5,623 bases of DNA from an uncultured Clostridia bacterium (GCA_944391255.1 CALXSW010000093.1:1-5623); one strand, 5' to 3'; counted from the stretch's first letter, positions 1-4,615 are shown. The notes: a model not told the origin generated them from the letters alone. Numbers and translations: made by a program.

Positions 1-516
1 ATCTGATATAAGATCATATATGATCTGCTTATCGTCGTCATGTATTGCGTTGCTGTCATATATCTTCTCACTGAATGATTCTGTTTTTACATACTCAATA
101 TTATATTCATCACGTATATTATAGAAAAATATAAGCTCGTCTACATACCTGTTATATACAAAAACTACCTTACACAGCATTCCAAGCACCTCAGAATATG
201 CTTTTTTACGTTCTAAAATTTTCCTATATTCCTTGCCCGAATACACATCACCCATGATAACGGCTTTTACATTTCCGTTTTTCATTTTCATTACTCTTGC
301 TATACAGTTCAAATTCTCCTCTTCTGATCTGTATAAAAATTCTATTTCCATGCACTCATTCATGGGCAGGTTTAACATCTCTTTTGAATGTGTTTCGCAA
401 AAATATGCAGCGATATCATGATAAATTTTATCATTCCCGCCGCATTCTATTTCTATTCCTTTTTCTTTATTGTACGATATGATCAAAAATGGTTTATTAT
501 GCATAAATTTATTCAC
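1..516 (-). CDS. Sensor-like protein with PAS-like region, N-terminal part (runs off left edge)
   Basis: This frame is open for 172 codons from a GTG start to the window edge, so the C-terminus is missing. GTG (514-516) is chosen because GGAAG lies 7 nt upstream; an in-frame ATG at 502-504 is an alternative. No signal peptide or membrane helix is visible, so the product is probably cytoplasmic. Residues 1-100 are mixed alpha/beta and end in the helix-like stretch EYRKILERKKAYSEVLG. After it comes a second block containing VVFVYNRYVDELIFFYN and then AIHDDDKQIIYDLI. That block resembles the PAS-like sensory modules ('YeyD...ihpdD') common ahead of GGDEF and EAL domains in Clostridia. A cyclic-di-GMP enzyme or other signalling protein is therefore a reasonable guess, but no output domain lies inside the window. 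The gene has its own promoter and is separated from pnp by a terminator. Confidence 0.6.
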   Translation of the reverse strand, partial: MNKFMHNKPFLIISYNKEKGIEIECGGNDKIYHDIAAYFCETHSKEMLNLPMNECMEIEFLYRSEEENLNCIARVMKMKNGNVKAVIMGDVYSGKEYRKILERKKAYSEVLGMLCKVVFVYNRYVDELIFFYNIRDEYNIEYVKTESFSEKIYDSNAIHDDDKQIIYDLISD

Positions 517-551
517 GATATCACTTCCATTTATGTATATTTCGCAACTAA

Positions 552-580
552 ATTATATAACAAAACAAGTGATTTGTCAA
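552..580 (-). promoter_or_regulatory. Perfect consensus sigma-A promoter for the left-edge gene
   Basis: Read on the minus strand, TTGACA (575-580) and TATAAT (552-557) are separated by exactly 17 bp, so both hexamers match the housekeeping consensus completely. Transcription should begin near 545, giving a leader of about 29 nt before the GTG start at 516. The upstream side is AT-rich, and a long inverted repeat begins 28 bp beyond the -35 box. Confidence 0.85.
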
Positions 581-608
581 TATTTTTGTGTAAAATCCAA
601 TATCATAA

Positions 609-667
609 AAGCCTGAAAATAGTTCGATTGGCAAGACATATCTTTGCACCGTTCTATTTTCAGGCTT
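609..667. repeat. Long inverted repeat, 14-bp perfect arms
   Basis: AAGCCTGAAAATAG (609-622) is perfectly complementary to CTATTTTCAGGCTT (654-667). The 31-nt interior can form a smaller imperfect hairpin (GCAA at 631-634 with TTGC at 644-647, plus a few further pairs around bulges). It lies between the pnp terminator and the promoter of the left-edge gene. On the minus strand the second arm is followed by TTTTATGATATT, a poor U-tract, so it could act as a backup terminator. An operator, a small structured RNA or a short repeat element are alternatives. No terminal duplication or transposase supports a mobile origin. Confidence 0.7.
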
Positions 668-710
668 CTTATTATATAACTCTCAAAAGCAAGCTTATTA
701 AAAACAACGC

Positions 711-734
711 AAAAAGGCGGTAAAAATACCGCCC
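711..734 (-). terminator. Intrinsic terminator of pnp
   Basis: On the minus strand GGCGGTA (727-733) and TACCGCC (716-722) form a 7-bp GC-rich stem with a TTTT loop, followed at once by TTTTT (711-715). It starts 18 nt after the pnp stop codon and closes the rpmE-rpsO-pnp transcription unit. Confidence 0.93.
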
Positions 735-751
735 AATTGCAATACTATATA

Positions 752-2869
752 TTACTGATTATTTGAACAATCCTCTATCTCAAGCATTGCATCTTTTCTT
801 GACAGCGATATTTTTCCTGACTTAGGGTCAATATCCATGACCTTAACAATGACAGTATCGCCTTCCTTGCAGACATCCTCTACCTTTTCAACTCTCTTGT
901 TATCAAGCTTTGAGATATGGCAGAGTCCATCCTTACCCGGAAGTATCTCTACGAACGCTCCGAATGCTGTTATAGTCTTTACAGTACCCTTATATATTCT
1001 GCCAAGCTCCGGCTCCTCAACTATAAGCTCTATCGCTTTCTTTGCAGCATTGCCGCTTGCCTGTGTTTCCGCGAATATATGGATAGTACCGTCTTCTTCG
1101 ATGTCTATCTTAGCTCCTGTATCAGCTACGATACCCTGAATTACCTTTCCGCCCTGTCCGATAACCTCACGGATCTTGTCAGGATGGATCTTCATTGTCA
1201 TTACCTTTGGAGCATATTCTGAAAGCTCACTTCTGACCTCTGGAATGGCCTTTAATATGATCTCATCAATTATATAATATCTCGCGTCTCTCGTCTTTCT
1301 AAGCGCTTCTTCGATAACCTCGTATGGGAGACCGTCATTCTTGATATCAACCTGAATAGATGTGATACCCTTCTTTGTTCCGGCTACCTTAAAGTCCATC
1401 TCGCCGTAGAAGTCCTCAAGTCCCTGAATATCTACCATTGTAGTAAATCCCTCATCAGTCGTTATAAGACCGCATGAAATACCTGCTACAGGAGCTGTTA
1501 TAGGAACACCTGCCGCCATAAGAGCGAGTGTTGAACCGCATACCGAACCCTGTGATGTTGAACCGTTTGATGAAAGCACCTCTGATACGCAGCGTATAGC
1601 GTATGGGAACTCTTCTTCTGATGGAAGAACCGGTACAAGTGATTTTTCAGCCAACGCGCCGTGACCAATCTCACGTCTACCCGGTCCTCTTGACGGTCTT
1701 GTTTCACCTACAGAGTATGACGGGAAGTTGTAGTGATGGATATATCTCTTTGACTCTTCAAGTCCGAGACCGTCTATCTTCTGCGCCTCTGAGAGCGGAG
1801 CAAGAGTTGCAACAGTCAATACCTGTGTCTGGCCTCTTGTAAACATACCTGAACCATGAACGCGAGGGAGCGTGTCAACCTCTGCGGCGAGCGGTCTGAT
1901 CTCATTAAGACCTCTGCCGTCAACTCGTCTGCCTTCATAAAGCCATGCGCGGACGATCTCCTTCTGCATCTTGTACATGATCTCTTCAAGCTGCTCCGCA
2001 ATATCAGGATATTCCTCAGACATAGTTTCAATTATTCTGTCTGTTATAACGCCTATTCTCTCATCTCTGATGTTCTTGTCATCTGTGTCAAGAGCATGCT
2101 GAATATTTTCATATTCATTTTCTTTTATCTTGTCATATATCTCATGATTTATATCGTGAGCCTCATAGCTCATTTTTTCCTTGCCGATCTCATTCTTGAT
2201 ATTTTCGATGAACGCGCACATTTCCTTTATAACGCTATGAGCATACTTAAGTCCCTCAAGCATTACATCTTCTCTTACTTCCTTTGCGCCCGCTTCGATC
2301 ATTACTATCTTCTGAGCTGTTCCGGCAACAGTAACGTGCATAAGAGATGTTTCTCTCTCCTCAACTGTAGGGTTTATAAGATACTTTCCATCCTCTGTAA
2401 GACCGAGCCACACGCCTGCGATAGGTCCGTTCCATGGAACATCAGATATAGAAAGAGCTATTGATGTACCTATCAAAGCGCATATACCAGGGTCATTATC
2501 CTGATCATTAGAAAGAACCGTGTTAACTACCGACACATCATTTCTGAGGTCAGCCGGGAACAGAGGTCTTATAGGTCTGTCGATCATACGGCTTGTCAAA
2601 GTCGCATTTTCTGACGGCTTTCCCTCTCTCTTTGTAAATCCGCCCGGTATCTTTCCTACCGCATACATCTTTTCCTCATAATCTACAGAAAGCGGGAAGA
2701 AGTCCACACCCTCTCTTGGAGTTCTTGATGCTGTTACATTTGACATAACGACTGTGTCGCCATATCTTACGACACAATGTCCGTTTGTAAGCTGTGCCTT
2801 TTTGCCCGTTTCTATTATAAGCGGACGGCCGGCAAATGTTGTTTCAAAAGTTCTGTAATTTTCAAACAT
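752..2869 (-). CDS. pnp: Polynucleotide phosphorylase (polyribonucleotide nucleotidyltransferase)
   Basis: PNPase degrades RNA from the 3' end using phosphate, releasing nucleoside diphosphates; it acts in the cytoplasm as a ring-shaped trimer in mRNA turnover. The 705 residues match the usual length of about 700. The first RNase PH domain (about 10-145) holds GGFTKREGKPSE (76-87); an all-alpha linker spans about 235-320. The second RNase PH domain (about 325-550) carries RREIGH (398-403), SSNGSTSQGSVCG (433-445) and the active-site segment with D486, D492 and K494. A KH domain follows (about 553-617, GQGG at 571-574), then an S1 domain (about 622-692). Residue 490 is Glu, where many PNPases have Asp (GDMDFK). 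ATG 2867-2869 is chosen because the family sequence begins at MFENYRTFET and an AAGGAAG ribosome binding site lies just upstream. The open frame extends 21 codons further, but those overlap the leader stem-loop. It is the last gene of the rpsO operon. Confidence 0.98.
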   Translation of the reverse strand: MFENYRTFETTFAGRPLIIETGKKAQLTNGHCVVRYGDTVVMSNVTASRTPREGVDFFPLSVDYEEKMYAVGKIPGGFTKREGKPSENATLTSRMIDRPIRPLFPADLRNDVSVVNTVLSNDQDNDPGICALIGTSIALSISDVPWNGPIAGVWLGLTEDGKYLINPTVEERETSLMHVTVAGTAQKIVMIEAGAKEVREDVMLEGLKYAHSVIKEMCAFIENIKNEIGKEKMSYEAHDINHEIYDKIKENEYENIQHALDTDDKNIRDERIGVITDRIIETMSEEYPDIAEQLEEIMYKMQKEIVRAWLYEGRRVDGRGLNEIRPLAAEVDTLPRVHGSGMFTRGQTQVLTVATLAPLSEAQKIDGLGLEESKRYIHHYNFPSYSVGETRPSRGPGRREIGHGALAEKSLVPVLPSEEEFPYAIRCVSEVLSSNGSTSQGSVCGSTLALMAAGVPITAPVAGISCGLITTDEGFTTMVDIQGLEDFYGEMDFKVAGTKKGITSIQVDIKNDGLPYEVIEEALRKTRDARYYIIDEIILKAIPEVRSELSEYAPKVMTMKIHPDKIREVIGQGGKVIQGIVADTGAKIDIEEDGTIHIFAETQASGNAAKKAIELIVEEPELGRIYKGTVKTITAFGAFVEILPGKDGLCHISKLDNKRVEKVEDVCKEGDTVIVKVMDIDPKSGKISLSRKDAMLEIEDCSNNQ

Positions 2870-2897
2870 ATCTTCCTTATTCCTTTCATATTTTTTC

Positions 2898-2981
2898 AGG
2901 AGATATGCTTGTACATTAGCACATAAACACAACGCTTTAACATTATAAAACGCTCTGTTTATCTGCTAATACATATCTCCT
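2898..2981 (-). promoter_or_regulatory. Long stem-loop in the pnp leader, probable autoregulatory element
   Basis: The minus-strand RNA can fold into one 84-nt hairpin ending 28 nt before the pnp start codon. The outer stem is a perfect 10 bp (AGGAGATATG at 2972-2981 with CATATCTCCT at 2898-2907). Past a 7-nt bulge, two 7-bp helices (2964-2970 with 2915-2921, and 2956-2962 with 2923-2929) flank a G-G mismatch. After another G-G mismatch a further 9 bp including wobbles (2946-2954 with 2931-2939) close a 6-nt loop. This totals about 33 base pairs. In E. coli a long stem-loop in the pnp leader is cut by RNase III, and PNPase then degrades the remaining duplex to limit its own synthesis. Position and shape fit that model, but function here is inferred. 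One arm contains an AGGAG sequence held in the duplex. Confidence 0.75.
2942..2969 (-). promoter_or_regulatory. Possible internal pnp promoter inside the leader hairpin
   Basis: A perfect TATAAT -10 box lies at 2942-2947 on the minus strand, 16 bp from TTAGCA (2964-2969), which matches 4 of 6 positions of the -35 consensus. Transcripts starting near 2935 would lack the 5' arm of the leader stem-loop and so could not form it. The -35 is weak and TATAAT in an AT-rich spacer can arise by chance. Confidence 0.3.
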
Positions 2982-2984
2982 TTT

Positions 2985-3024
2985 AACCAAAATCAGGCAA
3001 ACAGAAATATTTTCTGTTTGCCTG
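2985..3024 (-). terminator. Terminator-like hairpin between rpsO and pnp
   Basis: CAGGCAAACAGAAA (minus 3011-3024) and TTTCTGTTTGCCTG (2994-3007) form a perfect 14-bp stem with a 3-nt loop, starting 12 nt after the rpsO stop. The following ATTTTGGTT is an interrupted U-tract. It probably terminates part of the transcription and lets the rest continue into pnp. It could also stabilise the rpsO 3' end or be a ribonuclease cleavage site, as in the E. coli rpsO-pnp spacer. Confidence 0.75.
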
Positions 3025-3036
3025 TAAGTTACATGA

Positions 3037-3303
3037 TTACTTTCTAAGACCAAGCTTAGCAACCAAAGCTCTGTATCTTTCGATATCCTGCTTCTTAAGG
3101 TATGCCATAAGTCTACGTCTCTGACCAACCATCATAAGAAGACCTCTTCTTGAGTGATGATCCTTCTTGTGAACATTAAGATGCTCGTTGTTCAAGTGGT
3201 TGATTCTTTCTGTCAACAATGCAACCTGTACCTCCGGTGAACCTGTATCACCTTCGTGTGTACCGAATGCAGCGATGATCTCCTGCTTACGTTCCTTTGT
3301 CAT
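3037..3303 (-). CDS. rpsO: Small ribosomal subunit protein S15 (uS15)
   Basis: S15 is a primary binding protein of 16S rRNA; it binds the central-domain three-way junction and starts platform assembly of the 30S subunit. The 88 residues equal the usual bacterial length of 88-89. The four-helix family pattern is clear: THEGDTGSPEVQVALLTERI (15-34), the conserved HLNNEHLNVHKKDHHSRRGL (36-55), and a basic C-terminal part ending in LGLRK. The ATG is preceded by AGGAGG (3313-3318) with 9 nt spacing, a near-ideal ribosome binding site. It follows rpmE by 130 nt with no terminator between them and is followed by pnp, the order widely conserved for rpsO and pnp. The long structured leader suggests control by S15 itself. 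Confidence 0.98.
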   Translation of the reverse strand: MTKERKQEIIAAFGTHEGDTGSPEVQVALLTERINHLNNEHLNVHKKDHHSRRGLLMMVGQRRRLMAYLKKQDIERYRALVAKLGLRK

Positions 3304-3309
3304 ATTAAG

Positions 3310-3387
3310 TCACCTCCTATATTTTTTAACTATCGCCCAACGCCAGGAATTCGTTGGTGAATCGAAGATCCGGGACGCGGGTTCTTC
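3310..3387 (-). promoter_or_regulatory. Structured rpsO leader with RBS, candidate S15-binding element
   Basis: The 130-nt gap upstream of rpsO is far longer than translation needs, and this part is GC-richer than its flanks. Two hairpins can form on the minus strand. GAAGA (3383-3387) pairs with TCTTC (3364-3368) and is extended by CC/GG across an A-A mismatch. CCAACG (3352-3357) pairs with CGTTGG (3337-3342) around a 9-nt loop. The AGGAGGTGA ribosome binding site follows at 3310-3318. S15 is known to repress its own translation through leader structures that differ between phyla. Assignment here is inferred from position and pairing only. Confidence 0.5.
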
Positions 3388-3433
3388 TGACAAATTCAAA
3401 ATTAATAAATAAATTGTGCTGTAATTTTTTAAA

Positions 3434-3640
3434 TTACTTCTTTGTTCTGTTGAAACGCTTATTGAACTTTTCAACTCTACCGCCTGTATCAACAAGCTTC
3501 TGCTTACCTGTGTAGAATGGATGACAAGCTGAACAGATTTCAACTGTGATATTTTCCATTGTTGAACCTGTAGCGATCACATTACCGCAAGCGCAAGTAA
3601 TTGTTGTCTGCTTATAATCCGGATGAATACCCTGTTTCAT
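3434..3640 (-). CDS. rpmE: Large ribosomal subunit protein L31, zinc-binding type (bL31)
   Basis: L31 is a small 50S protein that bridges to the 30S head. The 68 residues begin MKQGIHPDY, the family hallmark, and end in a basic tail with FNKRFNRTKK. Cys16, Cys18, Cys36 and Cys39 (CAC and CSAC) form a zinc site, so this is the 'C+' paralogue and not the cysteine-free, zinc-starvation form (YtjA/RpmE2 type). The start ATG is preceded by AGGAGG (3650-3655) at 9 nt. It is the first gene of the rpmE-rpsO-pnp unit, with its own promoter at 3700-3728. Confidence 0.97.
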   Translation of the reverse strand: MKQGIHPDYKQTTITCACGNVIATGSTMENITVEICSACHPFYTGKQKLVDTGGRVEKFNKRFNRTKK

Positions 3641-3667
3641 TTAGCGTTACCTCCTTATAATTTTTTA

Positions 3668-3688
3668 TGCAAAGCTTAAAGCTTTACA
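3668..3688 (-). promoter_or_regulatory. Hairpin in the rpmE leader, possible L31-responsive element
   Basis: TGTAAAGC (3681-3688) and GCTTTGCA (3668-3675) pair over 8 bp, including one G-U wobble, around a 5-nt TTTAA loop. It lies between the predicted transcription start and the AGGAGG of rpmE. Leader RNAs associated with L31 have been proposed in Firmicutes. I cannot confirm that this hairpin matches that motif. It is too AT-rich and lacks an adjacent U-tract to be a good terminator. Confidence 0.4.
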
Positions 3689-3699
3689 CACCAATAAGT

Positions 3700-3728
3700 A
3701 GTATACCACATTATATAGTAAAATGCAA
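3700..3728 (-). promoter_or_regulatory. Promoter of the rpmE-rpsO-pnp unit (extended -10)
   Basis: On the minus strand TATACT (3700-3705) is preceded by TGG (3706-3708), an extended -10 element. It lies 17 bp from TTGCAT (3723-3728), a weak -35. An A/T-run region (about 3731-3750) upstream resembles an UP element. Transcription would begin near 3693, about 53 nt before the rpmE start. Confidence 0.7.
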
Positions 3729-3736
3729 GAGTTTTT

Positions 3737-3862
3737 TTATTTTTTTTCAAATTTCTGGACATACATATTATATAAACCGCCATTCTTTAGTTTTATCCTG
3801 TCATACGCTCTGTATTCAGATTTATCATTGCCAAATTTTTAATCATATACTATCAATTCATA
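3737..3862 (-). other. In-frame continuation below the SLOG gene, possible decayed C-terminus
   Basis: Downstream of the SLOG stop the same frame reads 7 codons (YELIVYD), a second TAA (3839-3841), then 33 open codons to a third TAA (3737-3739). The last stretch includes EYRAYDRIKLKNGGLYNMYV, which looks more like protein than random AT-rich DNA. It has no usable ATG or ribosome binding site of its own. It could be a remnant of a longer protein or of a small neighbouring gene, or chance. Otherwise this 222-base gap between the SLOG and rpmE genes holds only the rpmE promoter and leader; no terminator for the SLOG gene was seen. Confidence 0.3.
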
Positions 3863-4195
3863 TTATTTTATTATGAATACCATTACTTCTTTTCCTGAGC
3901 TTTTTGCATAATCTATAGTATGTTTAGTTCCCTTAGATATTCCATCCCAAAATGCCATGACCGTGTCACACATATCTACCATTGCTATATTGCGCATTAA
4001 CGGAGCAGCTCTTCCATAAAGTCTGTATTCCGGTTTTATTATTATCTTAAAAATCCCCCTTTCATCAGCATATTTCTCTGCTATAGTGTCTACACCTGCA
4101 GCGCCCCCGGTGATTATGCAATCCACATTTTCAGGCAGGTATTTTTCCAATTCAAGTTTGGTTATGCTTCTTGATCCTGCTATAAGCAATTTCAT
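3863..4195 (-). CDS. SLOG-fold nucleotide-binding protein, DUF2493/YspA-like
   Basis: The 110-residue protein consists of a single Rossmann-like SLOG domain, the fold shared with DprA, LOG cytokinin-activating enzymes and YpsA/YspA proteins. Visible motifs are IAGSRS (5-10) after the first beta-strand, the loop TGGAAGVDT (29-37), a conserved basic segment YGRAAPLMRN (60-69), and DGISKGTKHTI (84-94), where family members have S-x-GT. These are the expected ligand-binding loops for a nucleotide or nucleotide-derived molecule; the ligand and activity of this subfamily are not established. No signal peptide or membrane segment is seen. Start: ATG at 4195 with AAGGAG about 7 nt upstream. It is transcribed divergently from an Arc-like repressor gene, and the shared spacer carries repeated motifs overlapping its promoter, so repression by that protein is likely. 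SLOG proteins have been linked by comparative genomics to phage conflict and nucleotide signalling, but nothing here proves such a role. Confidence 0.88.
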   Translation of the reverse strand: MKLLIAGSRSITKLELEKYLPENVDCIITGGAAGVDTIAEKYADERGIFKIIIKPEYRLYGRAAPLMRNIAMVDMCDTVMAFWDGISKGTKHTIDYAKSSGKEVMVFIIK

Positions 4196-4252
4196 AAAAC
4201 CACTCCTTTTATTAGTTGTTATTGCGTCAAAATTTAGTCAATTTTTATATTT

Positions 4253-4281
4253 ATTTTATCATAATAATATAATATAGTCAA
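4253..4281 (-). promoter_or_regulatory. Promoter of the SLOG gene
   Basis: On the minus strand TTGACT (4276-4281) and TAAAAT (4253-4258) are separated by 17 bp; each matches 5 of 6 consensus positions, and TGA directly before the -10 box makes it an extended -10 promoter. Transcription would begin near 4246, about 50 nt before the ATG. The -35 box contains one of the repeated GTCAA cores, and two more lie just downstream of the start site. Confidence 0.7.
4268..4273 (+). promoter_or_regulatory. Candidate -10 box for the Arc-like gene
   Basis: TATAAT lies 42 bp before the ATG and within the spacer of the opposing SLOG promoter, so the two promoters would overlap. No convincing -35 hexamer is found at 16-18 bp upstream. 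A GTCAA core follows 4 bp after the box, where a bound repressor would block transcription. Confidence 0.35.
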
Positions 4282-4315
4282 TAGTTATTCACAATTGCGT
4301 CAAAATGGAGGAGTT

Positions 4316-4516
4316 ATGGCGAAAGATAATATGCCCAGATATACAATGCGTATAGACAGAACACTTCTTGACAAGCTTCAATATATTTCAAAATATGAAG
4401 GGCGTACCGCCAACAAACAGCTTGAACAGATGGTAAAGCGTCTTGTTGTCGGTTTTGAATCAAAACACGGTGAGATCACAGAAGAGATGATAAACGAAAT
4501 GTATTCAAACAACTGA
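4316..4516 (+). CDS. Arc-family ribbon-helix-helix DNA-binding protein
   Basis: The 66-residue product has the layout of phage P22 Arc repressor. A short N-terminal arm leads to a beta-strand MPRYTMRID (6-14), whose outward residues R8, T10 and R12 align with the DNA-contacting Q9, N11 and R13 of Arc. Helix A follows (about 15-27), then the turn EGRTANKQ (28-35), like Arc's GRSVNSE, and helix B (about 32-50). The acidic tail after residue 52 is extra. Such proteins dimerise and insert the paired strands into the major groove. The ATG at 4316 is chosen because GGAGGAG (4307-4313) stands just before it. A TTG seven codons upstream (4295) lacks such a site, and ATG 4331 is a less likely alternative. 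It is divergent from the SLOG gene, with repeated candidate operators between them, and is followed by a strong terminator. It is probably an autorepressor controlling both genes; an antitoxin-like role is possible but unsupported. Confidence 0.88.
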   Translation: MAKDNMPRYTMRIDRTLLDKLQYISKYEGRTANKQLEQMVKRLVVGFESKHGEITEEMINEMYSNN

Positions 4517-4544
4517 ATCGTTTTTCACAAAATTATGCGCATAC

Positions 4545-4579
4545 AAAAAGACAGCGTCCATAATTTACGCTGTCTTTTT
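4545..4579. terminator. Bidirectional intrinsic terminator between convergent genes
   Basis: AAAAAGACAGCGT (4545-4557) and ACGCTGTCTTTTT (4567-4579) form a perfect 13-bp stem with a 9-nt loop. A T-run closes the stem on both strands. It can therefore end transcription of the Arc-like gene (plus) and of the EamA transporter gene (minus), which lie 28 and 36 bp away. Confidence 0.93.
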
Positions 4580-4615
4580 ACTTATTTCCATCAATTTATA
4601 TTTCTTGCAGTAATA

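Larger units (their letters stand above)
4221..4306. repeat. Paired direct repeats in the divergent spacer, putative Arc-like operator sites
   Basis: ATTGCGTCAAAAT occurs exactly twice (4221-4233 and 4294-4306), and TAGTCAAT occurs exactly twice between them (4235-4242 and 4275-4282). All four share the core GTCAA in the same orientation (4226, 4237, 4277, 4299; steps of 11, 40 and 22 bp, near whole turns of the helix). One core forms part of the -35 box of the SLOG promoter, and the outermost abuts the ribosome binding site of the Arc-like gene. Ribbon-helix-helix proteins typically bind such repeated short sites cooperatively. Confidence 0.7.

Noticed and set aside
609..667. Inverted repeat as the main pnp terminator
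   Set aside because: The GC-rich hairpin with TTTTT at 711-734 lies closer to the pnp stop and is a far better terminator; the 609-667 repeat has a 31-nt interior and a broken U-tract.
233..723. Three plus-strand open frames opposite and beyond the left-edge gene
   Set aside because: They overlap each other, the opposing coding sequence and the promoter and inverted-repeat region. They lack ribosome binding sites and recognisable motifs.
1856..2464. 202-codon open frame on the plus strand inside pnp
   Set aside because: It is antisense to a fully conserved pnp region, has no ribosome binding site, and its cysteine- and hydrophobic-rich product has no family pattern. It is a shadow of pnp codon use.
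2870..2932. N-terminal extension of PNPase by 21 codons
   Set aside because: The extension is unlike any PNPase, its ATG lacks a ribosome binding site, and it overlaps the leader stem-loop; the start at 2869 matches the family and has AAGGAAG before it.
3667..3876. 69-codon plus-strand open frame between rpmE and the SLOG gene
   Set aside because: It is AT-driven, lies over the rpmE promoter on the other strand, has no ribosome binding site and no recognisable motif.
4295..4315. TTG start giving a 73-aa Arc-like protein
   Set aside because: The TTG lies within the repeated operator motif and has no ribosome binding site, while GGAGGAG directly precedes ATG 4316.
4196..4315. Short repeats as a CRISPR or plasmid iteron array
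   Set aside because: There are only two copies of each repeat, irregularly spaced, in a spacer between divergent genes with a DNA-binding protein next door. Operator sites explain them better.
3863..4516. Classical toxin-antitoxin operon
   Set aside because: The Arc-like gene is divergent from the SLOG gene rather than in tandem upstream of it, and SLOG/DUF2493 is not an established toxin family. The idea is kept only as a remote possibility.
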